A DNA stretch of 64,000 nucleotides, taken from Paraburkholderia silvatlantica (lineage in GTDB: Bacteria > Pseudomonadota > Gammaproteobacteria > Burkholderiales > Burkholderiaceae). The stretch lies in NCBI RefSeq assembly GCF_003096715.1, contig NZ_QEOL01000001.1, positions 310,001-374,000 of the forward strand, read 5' to 3'. A model generated the notes under the pieces. The model saw nothing but the letters and a program-made list of their open reading frames with translations. It was not told the origin of the DNA and did no database searches. A program made the position numbers and the translations under genes. This document shows positions 9,443-18,749 of the stretch, one piece after another (position 1 is the first letter of the stretch; each line of letters opens with the position of its first letter).

Positions 9443-10181
9443 CCGGGATTTGTCGAGGGAAGTGCCAGTTGCCAGCAGGCTTCCTGGATTCGAGCCGCAT
9501 CGGCTGTCGACGCCGTATCGCTCCCGTGAGGCCGTTGTAAAGCACGGTTACGTTCGCGTCGGGTGCCGTTCAGTGCAACGGGCGCATGCGACATGCCGAC
9601 TTCGTACTTGAGAAGGCGTTCGCGTAGGCGGATGCGAGGGAAGAATTGACTAGACCGCCAGTCAAATCGGCTGGCCGCGATCATCACCTCTATCAAGCGC
9701 CGTAAATGCTTCACGCAGGAGTGCTTCCTGATCGGCAAGGCGCTGTTTATCGCATGCGTTTATCGCATGCGCGAATTTGCGAAGGTTTTCGGTTTTCCAG
9801 CGTATCGCGGGCATGTCGCGCAGATGGTGGCAGGGCATCGTCGGCTTCCAGTATTGCTGGTCTTGTAGCCGAATACAGAAAGGGGCTCGTTGCAATACCA
9901 GAAAAGCGCTTTCGAAAAGTATGCCCTGTAAATATCAAGTGGCATGCTTCTGCAAGCGCATACATGTTTGACGGTTGTTCTGCAATCCTCGTACCACGCC
10001 AATCGCAACGGGGGCGCCGTGCGATGAACCGGCATCCGCAATGAAATTTTCACACAAATCCTGCTATCGCGACCTAGTGTGTTCTGGGAGATGCATCGCT
10101 GCATGTCCTGGTGGGCGGCAGCAAGCGTTGGTTTTGCGGTGGGCAATGCACAGGCGCTTTCCCCTTTTCGCGAGGCTCAGA
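9443..10181. other. 739-bp intergenic stretch with decayed sequence
   Basis: No intact gene. A minus-strand frame in roughly 9662-9895 contains MPAIRWKTENLRKFA, a short pattern I associate with C-termini of some bacterial proteins, but nothing continues it. A 13-bp unit TTTATCGCATGCG is tandemly duplicated at 9746-9771 within that frame. Probably remnant DNA. Confidence 0.35.
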
Positions 10182-11867
10182 ATGAAAATCAATATCAGGC
10201 GCTTATCCCGATCAACTTTCAATGGCATGGCAGGCGGTTGCGTCATTGCGTTGGCGTGCTTGATCGACCCAAGCGCACATGCGCAAACGCTGGGTTCGCT
10301 AGTACAGGTAGCTGCGGGCGACCCATTTAGCGGATGCACGGCAGACAAGGTGAATGCGCAGCAGTCGGCATTCGGCAGCGTCCTGTATCCTGCGACCTCA
10401 ATCGAGCCATGGATTGCGGTCGATCCGACCGACCCGTCTCGCCTCCTCGTCGGCCACCAGCAGGATCGCTGGATCGACGGCGGATCACGCGGGCTAGTCG
10501 GTGTCGTCTCCAGCGATGCGGGCAGCACCTGGTCGAATTCGATTCCGTCCGGCGTGACTGCGTGCACCGGAGGCAAATTCCGGCGAGCTTCCGATCCCTG
10601 GGTAGATTTTGCGCAAGACGGAACGGCCTTCTTCTTCTCTCTGGTACTGGACCCCGCGCAGCCGACAACTCCTTTCGGAACCCGAAATAGCGGGATGCTG
10701 GTCAGCCGCTCCGCTGACCACGGTGCGACGTGGCAGCCTCCCGTTACGCTGATCCGCACCAACTCGCCGCACGTGCTCAATGACAAGAACTCGCTCACTG
10801 CGGATCCGACCGCTAACAAATACGTCTATGCGGTCTGGGATCAGTTGAGCGTGTTCCCGCCAACGAAGGAAGGCGCCCAACTGCTCGCGCAAAATGACGG
10901 TGTCGAGATCGCGCGCCAGTTGGCGGGCCTTTCTTCGACATGTGGGACGCCGCCGTGCGCGGGCGGTGCCCCCTTCTCCAAATTTAGTTTCACCGGCCCG
11001 AGCTTCTTCTCACGGTCCACCGACAATGGCGTGACGTGGAGCACAGCCGTACCGATCTACCAGCCGGGCACGAACGCGCAGACAATCGACAACATGGTGC
11101 GCGTGCTGCCTGATGGAACCCTGCTCGACTTCTTCACCGCGATCAACGTCACGCCATCGCCCCTGAGCATCGGCTATATCAAGTCGACGGACAAAGGCGC
11201 GAGCTGGTCGGGGCCGACGTTCACCAACGATATTCATACGGTCGGCGGCGTGGTCACCGGCGTGGTGACGCCTGACAGCGGTCAGCCGATACGCGACGCC
11301 TCCATTCTCTACAGTGTCGCTGTGAACCCGGTCAAGGGGGCTATCTATCTTGCCTGGCAGGACGACCGCTTTTCGTCCGGGACCTGCACCACACCCACCG
11401 GATCGATTCCGATCGTCGGGATCGTCTTCAGCGAGTCGGATGACGGTGGGGCGACCTGGTCAACACCCGTGATGATCAACAAGACGCCGCCAAACGGTAC
11501 GAACCCCTGCCGTCAGCAGGCTTATATTCCGGCGATAGTGCCGTCGGGCGACGGCAATACGATCGTGGTGACCTACTACGACTTTCGTAACGACACGAAC
11601 ACGCCTGTGGGCTTCGAGGGCAGCGACTATTTCGCGGTGTTCTGCTCGACCGCCACTGCGTGCACAAACTCCGCCAATTGGGGGAACGAACGGAAACTGA
11701 CTGACGCCTCGTTCAACATCCTTAACGCACCCGTAGCGGGTGGCCATTTCCTCGGCGATTACATGGGTCTGGCCGCTAGTGGACCTAAAACTATTTACCC
11801 GTTATTCGGCGTCGCCACGAGTGCCAACGTGACGGCCGAATTCACCCGCAAGATCACATTGCCGTGA
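10182..11867 (+). CDS. Secreted sialidase-like BNR/Asp-box repeat protein
   Basis: 561 residues from ATG 10182 with GAGG 8 bases upstream. An N-terminal Sec signal (hydrophobic GGCVIALACLI, cleavage likely after AHA) exports it. The mature protein has at least five Asp-box motifs of the form S-x-D-x-G-x-T/S-W: SSDAGSTW, SADHGATW, STDNGVTW, STDKGASW and SDDGGATW, spaced as in six-bladed beta-propellers of the sialidase/BNR superfamily. Catalytic arginines and the Tyr/Glu pair of true sialidases are not evident to me, so the activity may be binding or another glycan hydrolysis. It stands alone, with no operon partners. High A/S/T content fits an extracellular protein. Confidence 0.8.
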   Translation: MKINIRRLSRSTFNGMAGGCVIALACLIDPSAHAQTLGSLVQVAAGDPFSGCTADKVNAQQSAFGSVLYPATSIEPWIAVDPTDPSRLLVGHQQDRWIDGGSRGLVGVVSSDAGSTWSNSIPSGVTACTGGKFRRASDPWVDFAQDGTAFFFSLVLDPAQPTTPFGTRNSGMLVSRSADHGATWQPPVTLIRTNSPHVLNDKNSLTADPTANKYVYAVWDQLSVFPPTKEGAQLLAQNDGVEIARQLAGLSSTCGTPPCAGGAPFSKFSFTGPSFFSRSTDNGVTWSTAVPIYQPGTNAQTIDNMVRVLPDGTLLDFFTAINVTPSPLSIGYIKSTDKGASWSGPTFTNDIHTVGGVVTGVVTPDSGQPIRDASILYSVAVNPVKGAIYLAWQDDRFSSGTCTTPTGSIPIVGIVFSESDDGGATWSTPVMINKTPPNGTNPCRQQAYIPAIVPSGDGNTIVVTYYDFRNDTNTPVGFEGSDYFAVFCSTATACTNSANWGNERKLTDASFNILNAPVAGGHFLGDYMGLAASGPKTIYPLFGVATSANVTAEFTRKITLP

Positions 11868-11934
11868 GCGCAAACGGCGGCGACTAAAGCAGAGGTCGCC
11901 GCCCAGTCTTCCAGGACAATCAGGTTGCCGGCAT

Positions 11935-12220
11935 TCACTCATGGGGGGGGCGAGGACGCGCGAATTTCTGCGCTCGTGTGGGCGGTGCCTCATGCCGAGG
12001 CTTTGCTGCACGACGAGACTTCTCATTGAGGATCTGGTGCCGCCGATAGTCTTTCACCTTGTCCAACCGCTGGCGCGCGCGAACGCGCCTGCTCACGGTC
12101 GTCTTCGGAATCTGCAAGGCATTAGCCGTCGCCGTGAAACTGCCCGCCTGCACGCCGCGAACAAAGACAAGTGTGTCGTTGAGATCTCTGATCGTCGAAG
12201 CTCGGGTACCCGCTGGAAAA
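11935..12220 (-). pseudogene. LysR-family regulator, N-terminal fragment
   Basis: The minus strand encodes DLNDTLVFVRGVQAGSFTAT followed by ANALQIPKTTVSRRVR, a textbook LysR helix-turn-helix. After the recognition helix the frame continues as RARQRLDKVKDYRRHQIL and stops at 11935 without the linker helix or effector domain. The start codon region is also lost. It is a decayed gene lying beside the HxlR regulator. Confidence 0.7.
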
Positions 12221-12273
12221 TAGTTTGTTGCGTTGTCCAGGGCATTGCCTTGAGAAGGTCCGCTCCCTCTTCG

Positions 12274-12672
12274 TTATCGCGACACGGCCCCCAGCGTCTG
12301 ATTGAGTGCGTCTCCTGGGCCTTGTGCGGCGAACGCGCACTGCGACGCCTTGATTGCATCACGATTCTCGTCCACCCATTGCAACAGCGCCCGCAAATGC
12401 GGTTCCAGTGAACGACCCAGTGGCGAAATCTCGTACATCACCGCGACGGGCGCCGTGCAGACCACCGATCGCTTGACGAACCCACTGGCTTCGAGACGAC
12501 GCAGGCATTGCGTCAAGGCGCGTTGCGTGATGCCGTCGTTGGCGCGCCGTAAAGCGTTGAAGCGCATCGGGCCTCCGCACAAATGTCCTAGCACGAGCAG
12601 TGTCCACTTGCTCGTGATCTCCTCGAGCACGAGGCGGTTCAGTTCAAGCGCTTCCTGCGATAACGCTGGCAT
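12274..12672 (-). CDS. HxlR-family winged-helix transcriptional regulator
   Basis: 132 residues from ATG 12672 (GGAG ~10 bases upstream); the longer frame would need a TTG. The HxlR signature is clear: SKWTLLVLGHLCGGPMRFNA, then ITQRALTQCLRRLEASGFVKR and the wing with YEISPLGRSLEPHL. One cysteine in SVVCTAP and another in GHLCGG are candidates for redox or electrophile sensing, as in HypR/YodB. It is divergent from an NmrA-type gene across a gap that holds a symmetric GTATA-TATAC element, so it very likely controls that gene and itself. Confidence 0.9.
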   Translation of the reverse strand: MPALSQEALELNRLVLEEITSKWTLLVLGHLCGGPMRFNALRRANDGITQRALTQCLRRLEASGFVKRSVVCTAPVAVMYEISPLGRSLEPHLRALLQWVDENRDAIKASQCAFAAQGPGDALNQTLGAVSR

Positions 12673-12726
12673 GGCCGAGGATACTCCGTGATACCTGGTT
12701 GGTTCCAGGTGCCTAATTGCGTTCAA

Positions 12727-12741
12727 GTATAACTTCTATAC
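12727..12741. promoter_or_regulatory. Inverted repeat operator candidate for the HxlR regulator
   Basis: GTATA-ACTTC-TATAC, perfect 5-bp arms with a 5-bp spacer, lies between the divergent HxlR and NmrA-type genes, 31 bases before ATG 12773. Position and symmetry suit a winged-helix dimer. Whether the protein binds here is inferred. Confidence 0.5.
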
Positions 12742-12772
12742 CATGAAACCCTCAACTCAACGGAGCGCAGTC

Positions 12773-13738
12773 ATGGCATATCACAACGAACATACAACGA
12801 GTAGCCGTACGCAAAACACTTCCGGGAACAAGCGCATCCTTGTTTTCGGCGCAACAGGTCAACAAGGCGGGGCCGTTGCGTCTTCGCTGCTGGAGAAAGG
12901 ATGGCACGTTCGCGCGCTCGTTCGGAACCCCGATAGCGTGAGGGCGCAAACGCTTGCAGCTTCGGGAGTGGAGTTGAGTCAGGGCGACTTCTCCGATGTC
13001 ACCTCGCTGAAAACAGCCATGACCGGCGTCTATGGCGTCTTCAGCGTCCAGCCGAGTTCCGGGCAAGGGGCCGTATACGGTGTCTCCGACGCAGACGAAG
13101 TTCGCTACGGTAAGACCATTGCCGAGATTGCCATGAACGCCGGAGTTCAGCATCTCGTTTACACGTCGGTTAATGCTGCCGGCTCCACGAAGACCGGCAT
13201 GGGACATTTCGACAGCAAGGCCGAGATCGAGGCATATATCCAATCCATTGGCATATTCCACACAATCGTGCGTCCAGCCGGATTTATGGAATTGCTGATG
13301 TTGCCTGGTATGGGTCTTGACAAAGGCATCTTCACGTCATTCGTGAGGCCTGACCAGAATGGCCAGGTGATCGCGACGCAAGATATCGGGATGATTGTGG
13401 CCACCATTTTCGGCGACCCCAACCGGTTCGCAAACCAGACAATCGAGATTGCCGGCGATACCGTAACTGGCGCGAGTCTCCAGGACAGCCTAAGTCGTGC
13501 CGCAGGCAAGCCCATAACTTATCACCGCTTTCCTGACAGCCTGTTGCGGGAAAACGCGTTCCTCGGCCGCCTCGCCGCTCTGTTTGACGATGGCCGGCTG
13601 GCCGGCAATGCCGATATCGCGTCCTTGACGAGCACGTTCGGACCGCTGCTGAGCTTCGACGCGTGGTTGGCAGGCCCGGGCAAATCTCTGTTTGAAGCAG
13701 CGCTCAACGCGAAGGACACGACGCTCGCGCTACGCTAA
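12773..13738 (+). CDS. NmrA-family NAD(P)-binding protein
   Basis: 321 residues; ATG 12773 has GGAG 8 bases upstream, better than the ATG at 12743 that sits at the operator. A Rossmann GATGQQGG motif near residue 28 binds NAD(P). HLVYTSVNAAG is the strand-4/active-site region; the usual YxxxK is replaced by HFDSKAEIE, typical of NmrA/QOR2-like proteins that sense redox state or reduce quinones and electrophiles. The divergent HxlR regulator suggests induction by quinones or reactive electrophiles. Substrate not determinable. Confidence 0.88.
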   Translation: MAYHNEHTTSSRTQNTSGNKRILVFGATGQQGGAVASSLLEKGWHVRALVRNPDSVRAQTLAASGVELSQGDFSDVTSLKTAMTGVYGVFSVQPSSGQGAVYGVSDADEVRYGKTIAEIAMNAGVQHLVYTSVNAAGSTKTGMGHFDSKAEIEAYIQSIGIFHTIVRPAGFMELLMLPGMGLDKGIFTSFVRPDQNGQVIATQDIGMIVATIFGDPNRFANQTIEIAGDTVTGASLQDSLSRAAGKPITYHRFPDSLLRENAFLGRLAALFDDGRLAGNADIASLTSTFGPLLSFDAWLAGPGKSLFEAALNAKDTTLALR

Positions 13739-13966
13739 TGAACATCGGCGGGAACTCGGGCTGCCGCCACTGTTCCCATCCGTGCCGTTGCTATAGGCCA
13801 CCCTCAGCGTGCATAGGGCCGGTGTCGAAGCGAAGCGGTCTTTGCAATGGCACCGTAGCGGCGACACCGAACGGTGCTTGCCGACGGACTATAGCGCGAT
13901 ACAGTAGCCCATAGTCGAGCCACAAACGACGTTTCAGCGCCGATAAGCGAGCCTCGACGAGCGCGG

Positions 13967-14150
13967 TTAGCAAGACGCTGATTGCTCCAGTCGCTCGAGG
14001 CAGGCGTCGTCCCATTTCTTCATTGCCTCAAGCACGGGCGCGAGCGTTTTTCCGAATTCGGTCAACGAGTATTCGACACGCGGTGGAACCTCCGCGAAAA
14101 CCTCACGTGTCACGATGCCTTCTTGTGCGCAATCGGTCCGGCCGATAGTT
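13967..14150 (-). pseudogene. HxlR-family regulator, C-terminal fragment
   Basis: The minus strand reads EGIVTREVFAEVPPRVEYSL then TEFGKTLAPVLEAMKKWDDA up to TAA at 13967-13969, an unmistakable HxlR wing and C-terminal helix. The recognition helix and start are missing; the fragment ends just beyond the stop of the MmyB-type gene on the same strand. A second decayed regulator in this part of the window. Confidence 0.75.
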
Positions 14151-14182
14151 TCCGGAACACCACCTGCCTGTTGCCGCCTGCG

Positions 14183-14971
14183 CTACACGACATCCGCGTC
14201 GACCGGCGTATAGATCGCGAGCTTAAGCGCCGGATCGTCGTTCGCCTGAAACGTTGCGTACTCGTAGCGTTGCATGCCGTGCCTCGCGTGCGCAAAGACC
14301 TTCTGACCCGACGCGCCGCTGCGCACGTCGTGTGCACTCCACCATTTCGCGAACTCCTCGCTGCTCGAACTAAGGCGTTCCACCAGTTCGACGAACGCAG
14401 GATCGCCCGCATGGAGGTCGTGGCTCGTGCGAAACAGCGCGATCATGCGTCGGGCTTCATCGGCCCAGCGCGCGCCAAAGAGCCGCCGTGCTTCGGGTTC
14501 GATGAACATGTAGATCATGATGTTGCGGTCTTGCGCGGCGAGGCGATCGAAACCAAGCAGATCCGAGGCGGCCGCATTGCACGCGAGGATGTCCCAGCGC
14601 CGGCCGGTCACGTAGGCCGGCAGAGCAAGACTGGCGACGATCCGCGCGAGGGTGGGCGGCACGCTCTCGCGGGCGAAGGCGCGCGGCTCGCTGCGATGCG
14701 CGAGCGCGCGCAAATGAGCGGCTTCGGCCTTGTCGAGCCGCAGCGCTTCGGCAAGCGCGTCGAGCGTCGCCTCCGAAGGACCGACCGCGCGCCCCTGTTC
14801 GAGCCGGATATACCAGTCCACACCGATGCCCGCGAGTTCCGCGACTTCCTCACGCCGAAGGCCCGGCGTGCGGCGGCGCCTGCCGCCGTTGAGGCCGACG
14901 TCATCGGGGCTCAGTTTCTTGCGCCGGGAACGCAGAAAATCGCCGAATTGGGTTCGCGTCGTGGCGGTCAT
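14183..14971 (-). CDS. XRE/MmyB-type transcriptional regulator
   Basis: 262 residues. Residues ~8-75 are an XRE helix-turn-helix (FGDFLRSRRKKLSPDDVG, RRTPGLRREEVAELAGIG, WYIRLEQGR) and the rest is the MmyB-like ligand domain with VTGRRWDILACNAAASDLLG, the PAS-like pocket known to bind fatty acids in the family structure. It is transcribed divergently from a medium-chain dehydrogenase gene, the common arrangement in which this regulator class controls the neighbouring oxidoreductase. ATG at 14971 gives the family's usual N-terminus; the ribosome site is weak. Confidence 0.9.
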   Translation of the reverse strand: MTATTRTQFGDFLRSRRKKLSPDDVGLNGGRRRRTPGLRREEVAELAGIGVDWYIRLEQGRAVGPSEATLDALAEALRLDKAEAAHLRALAHRSEPRAFARESVPPTLARIVASLALPAYVTGRRWDILACNAAASDLLGFDRLAAQDRNIMIYMFIEPEARRLFGARWADEARRMIALFRTSHDLHAGDPAFVELVERLSSSSEEFAKWWSAHDVRSGASGQKVFAHARHGMQRYEYATFQANDDPALKLAIYTPVDADVV

Positions 14972-15128
14972 CGTGTTCGCTTCATGTCGGGTAGGGTGGC
15001 AGGGTGGGACTGCGCAATCCTGGGATCGCAGCGGGCCTTGTTGCCCATTCTAAGCCTGCCAGAATCGGCTCGTCTCCCTTCATCGCCCTGGTTCATCTCC
15101 CTGGTTCATCTCCCTTTCTGGAAGCGCC

Positions 15129-16214
15129 ATGAAAGCTGCCATTCTGAAGACGCTCAACGCGCCGCTCTCGATCGAACAGATGCCGGATCCTTCTGCGGGG
15201 ACCGGCGAGGTCATCGTGGATGTGGTTGCCGCGCCGGTATTGTCGTATGCGAAGGAGGTGTTCAGCGGAGAGCGCCGCTATCCGATCGAGCTGCCCATCG
15301 TGCCTGGGTGCGGCGCGATTGGGCGGGTGCGCACTATCGGCCCGGATGCGACGCATCTGCAAACGGGCGACTGGGTGTTCTGCGATCCGACCGTGCGTTC
15401 TCGCGACGATGCGCTGATGCCCGATATCGTATTGCAGGGCTGGAGCGCGCGAGGTGAAGGCGGCAATCAACTGCAGCGCTATTTTCATGACGGACCGTTC
15501 GCGGAACAGATACGCGTGCCGACCGAAAACGCGGTGCCGATCGGCGCTATCGATCCGGCTGACGCCGCGCGATGGTGCGCGCTCAATACGCTGCTCGTGC
15601 CTTATGGCGGGCTGCTCGCGTCCGATCTGCGGGCGGGCGAGATCCTGCTCGTGAGCGGTGCGACTGGCAACTTCGGAAGCGCGTGCGTCGCGGTCGCGCT
15701 CGCGATGGGCGCGCGCTGCGTAGTCGCGCCCGGCCGCAACGCACAGGCACTCGAGGACCTGGCGCGCAGATTCGGCGAGCGCGTGCGAACCGTTTTACTG
15801 TCCGGCGACGAAGCAACGGATCGCGAACGCATGCAACGGGCAGCGCCTGGACCCATCGACTGCGTGATGGACCTGATGCCGCCTTCGGTTCCGGCGACAA
15901 CGGTGCGTGCCGCGGTGATGGCGGTTCGCCCGTATGGGCGCGTGGTCCTGATGGGCGGTGTCGGCATGCTGGGCGGCGCAGGCCTCGAACTCCCCTATCC
16001 GTGGATCATGCGCAACGACATCACGTTGCGGGGTAAGTGGATGTATCCGACGCAAGCCGTGACGTTGATGACAGGTTTGATTCGAGGTGGGCTGCTGCAA
16101 CTGGGTCATTTCGATGTGACGACTTTCGCTCTCGACGATGCGAACGAAGCAGTCGCTTATGCAGCGGCGAACGGCGGCCCATTCCGGATGACGGTGATCT
16201 GCCCAGCGCGTTGA
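15129..16214 (+). CDS. Medium-chain dehydrogenase/reductase, quinone-oxidoreductase-like
   Basis: 361 residues with the two-domain MDR architecture: an N-terminal GroES-like domain (IVPGCGAIGRV, GDWVF) and a Rossmann domain with SGATGNFGSACVAVA for NAD(P)H. The zinc ligands of classic alcohol dehydrogenases are not conserved, so a zinc-independent reductase of quinones or enones is likely. GGAAG precedes ATG 15129. Its neighbour is a divergent MmyB-type regulator, presumably its controller. The 5' leader carries a 13-bp unit CTGGTTCATCTCC repeated in tandem at 15088-15113, of unknown significance. Confidence 0.85.
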   Translation: MKAAILKTLNAPLSIEQMPDPSAGTGEVIVDVVAAPVLSYAKEVFSGERRYPIELPIVPGCGAIGRVRTIGPDATHLQTGDWVFCDPTVRSRDDALMPDIVLQGWSARGEGGNQLQRYFHDGPFAEQIRVPTENAVPIGAIDPADAARWCALNTLLVPYGGLLASDLRAGEILLVSGATGNFGSACVAVALAMGARCVVAPGRNAQALEDLARRFGERVRTVLLSGDEATDRERMQRAAPGPIDCVMDLMPPSVPATTVRAAVMAVRPYGRVVLMGGVGMLGGAGLELPYPWIMRNDITLRGKWMYPTQAVTLMTGLIRGGLLQLGHFDVTTFALDDANEAVAYAAANGGPFRMTVICPAR

Positions 16215-16362
16215 CGAGTGTGGTTCTTCGCATCACGTTAGAGAAATGGCTATATCGCTGATTCCAGCAACCACCTGGCTCCCAATGGATAGAAAACCAT
16301 GGGTACTTTTGCTTTTGGGGCCGAGCCTGCGCTATCCGCCCGCAGCAGGCGCGGGCGATGCT

Positions 16363-17820
16363 TCAGTGGCCGTGGCCCTGGTCGTTGTTGTTGTGATTGT
16401 CGTCGCGGCCGGCGTCGCAGGTGCGTTTGCGCAGATCCTGCGGCGCGAATCCCGGCAAGTCGGTCGATGAAAACGCGAACACGAAGAACTGGTTCGGATT
16501 CGCGATGCCATTCGGGTGATGGGTGTCGGTAATCGTGCCGAGAAAATCGTTGTCGTTCGCGATCACGAGCGTGTGTTGGCGCTGGCCATTCACGGTGACG
16601 TCTTCGCCGAACGCGAGACCTTCGAGCTTCGCCGGAATATCGGCCGTCGCAAAACCGTGCGAGGTCAACGCCGAGACCACGTCGAGGAAGAGCGTCTTGA
16701 CCAGCGCATAGGGCGCCAGTCCCGCCGCACCGCTCGCCTGGCTCACGTCCTGCGCATGGTCGAGATCGACGAGAAAGACCTTCTTGAATGAGGCCGTCGA
16801 GTCGTCGCCGAGGCCATTGCCGTCACGCTCGTCCATCAGCAGTTGGTGGTCGTTCACGGCGACGACATCGCTGATGGTCGGATACTTCGGCTTCGCTGCG
16901 GTGCCGATGTTGCTGAGCGGATAGGCGAACTGCTGCGACTTGCCCGTACGAAGGTCGATCCGCAGGATGCGCGTATAGGCGCCACTGGTTCCTCCGTCCT
17001 GAAGCAAGGGACTCTGCATCGCGCCGAAGAGCGTCTTGCCATCCGGCGAGATGGCGAGGCCTTCCATGCCCTTGTTCGCGACACGACCTGAGGTGTTTGC
17101 GCTGATTTCCGTACTACCGACAGGACTCAACGTGGACACGGCGAACGAATCGGGCACCTTGATGACATCGATCCGGCGGCCGGTGTGGCGGTCGAAGCGA
17201 TAGATGTACGGGCCGTACTCGTCGGAGATATAGACGCTCTCGCCGTCGTTGCTCGCGCGGATGCTCTCGGGGTCGAGGCGCGCGTCGAGCGGCCAGGTCG
17301 AAAGGTGCGCGGCCGCGAAGTTGTCGGAGCGGCCTGTGAAGTAACGCGTGTGCTCGCGAGCGTTGAGCGCTGGCGCGCCGTTGGGCAGGCTCTGCGCAGA
17401 GCCACTTCCGTAGACGAGTGCCTCGTCCGTATGCAGGAGCGTGGTGGCGCGCAGCTCGGGACTGAGCGTGAAGGGAAGTGCCGAGCCCGTGGCCGCGGGC
17501 CTTAGGCGCAGGCGCAAGGTCTGGAAACGGTTGATATAAGAGACGGTGTCGTCTACCGCGGCGTTGTACGAGACGGCATTGGGTCCACGATCGGGCACGG
17601 CGAGGAAGGTTTCGCAACCTGCATAGGCTATACCCGAACCGAGACCACCGAGCAGGTTGCCCGCCACGCCGTTTTCAAGCGGGGCAGCTGTTTGCGTGGA
17701 GCGATCGCCGATCGTCCCGCTCAACTGGCCGGTTGCGATCAGGTCGACGGCGGCATTTGCGTAATTCGTCAGTGCAAAAGCGATGATCCCAGAAGTCATT
17801 AGACGGTGTATCTGCAGCAT
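16363..17820 (-). CDS. Secreted phytase-like esterase family protein
   Basis: 485 residues from ATG 17820, with GGAG 7 bases upstream. A Sec signal (MTSGIIAFALTNYANA) exports it. The body matches the esterase-like activity of phytase family, a beta-propeller: FLAVPDRGPNAV, the DPESI segment, ISDEYGPYIYRFD, NKGMEGLAISPDGK, LEGLAFGEDV and ANDNDFLG, with many Asp/Glu residues suited to calcium binding. The C-terminus ends in a His/Asp/Asn-rich tail (DDNHNNNDQGHGH) that could bind metal. It lies alone, ending at the left end of the IS3 element on its 5' side. Likely a periplasmic or extracellular phosphoesterase; substrate unproven. Confidence 0.85.
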   Translation of the reverse strand: MLQIHRLMTSGIIAFALTNYANAAVDLIATGQLSGTIGDRSTQTAAPLENGVAGNLLGGLGSGIAYAGCETFLAVPDRGPNAVSYNAAVDDTVSYINRFQTLRLRLRPAATGSALPFTLSPELRATTLLHTDEALVYGSGSAQSLPNGAPALNAREHTRYFTGRSDNFAAAHLSTWPLDARLDPESIRASNDGESVYISDEYGPYIYRFDRHTGRRIDVIKVPDSFAVSTLSPVGSTEISANTSGRVANKGMEGLAISPDGKTLFGAMQSPLLQDGGTSGAYTRILRIDLRTGKSQQFAYPLSNIGTAAKPKYPTISDVVAVNDHQLLMDERDGNGLGDDSTASFKKVFLVDLDHAQDVSQASGAAGLAPYALVKTLFLDVVSALTSHGFATADIPAKLEGLAFGEDVTVNGQRQHTLVIANDNDFLGTITDTHHPNGIANPNQFFVFAFSSTDLPGFAPQDLRKRTCDAGRDDNHNNNDQGHGH

Positions 17821-17956
17821 GGTCGATCTCCATTCGTTGTTGGTCATTCTCGAAGGACGATCCCCGCAGTGTTGTCGTGCCCGTCACTGACCTTGCCTTC
17901 GAAAAACGTATCCGTTACTGAGAGTGTGTAAAACTTCAGCAACGGAGGATTTAGCA

Positions 17957-18247
17957 ATGGGTAACCCGAGGGCGCGGTACACGCTGGAGTTCAAGATTGA
18001 AGCGGTGCGCATGGTGCGTAACGGCCAGAGCCAGGCGGCGACGGCGAAGATTCTGGGCATCAGTACGCAAACGTTGAACGCGTGGATCAAGGCCGATGAT
18101 GCGGGCAAGCTCAATGGGGCGGGCAAACAGGTGTCAGCCGAACAGATGGAAATTGCCCGGCTGCGCGCCGAGCTGGCCCGCGTGAAGATGGAGCGCGATA
18201 TCCTGGGAAAAGCGACGGCGTACTGTGTGTCACGAACGCGGGCGTGA
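17957..18247 (+). CDS. IS3-family transposase OrfA (split by intron)
   Basis: Starts at ATG 17957 after GGAGG. It encodes the OrfA helix-turn-helix (YTLEFKIEAVRMVRNGQSQA, then AKILGISTQTLNAWI) and the leucine-zipper-like helix (EIARLRAELARVKMERDILG). The exon part ends at TACT 18221-18224; the residues VSRTRA after it come from the intron. If the intron splices out, the frame becomes ATAYFAKGSV and stops, the normal OrfA end. GGAAAAG at 18207-18213 is the probable -1 slippery site for making the OrfAB fusion transposase. Confidence 0.88.
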   Translation: MGNPRARYTLEFKIEAVRMVRNGQSQAATAKILGISTQTLNAWIKADDAGKLNGAGKQVSAEQMEIARLRAELARVKMERDILGKATAYCVSRTRA

Positions 18248-18749
18248 GCCTGCGATGCTGTACCAAAGATGGGAGACGGCCTCCCGAAGTCGGCCTGCAG
18301 GGGCAGGCTTCAAACCGCCCGGTGCTGCTGCGTTCCAAAAGGCGTGGTGGTGAGCGACCGTGGAAAAGTCGTCCGAGAAGGACGGCAGGTAGGTGTCGAG
18401 TAGATGAGCGAAAGCAAACCGTTCGATGACGCATCGTTAGTGCTACAAGGAACTGTCAAAAGCGCGGCCGAGTACGCTCTGCGCGAACAGTCGGGGCGAA
18501 ACCTGCTTACGGACCCGATGGCAGTCGGTGTAAAGGCGGCATGAACTCGACACAGGCTTTGGTACGGAACGTGAGAACCTTGCCCCGGATGCGAAGGGAA
18601 ATGACAAATGGCTGACACCATGAGGAAGAATACCGATGCCGGGCTGAGGGGCGGAGACGCCCGTAGTAGCGTTGAAGCCTTTGTAATGAAGGTGGAGCGA
18701 AGGGGCGGCGTTATCCGGCTGACGAAGGTCGCCAACCTGCATAGCGGGG

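Noticed and set aside
9746-9771. Tandem 13-bp duplication TTTATCGCATGCG
   Set aside because: Only two copies, in non-coding decayed DNA; too little to call a regulatory repeat or origin.
13982-15457. A 491-codon plus-strand open frame across the MmyB-type regulator
   Set aside because: Opposite a regulator with clear HTH and ligand-domain motifs; it also runs into the dehydrogenase gene in the wrong frame.
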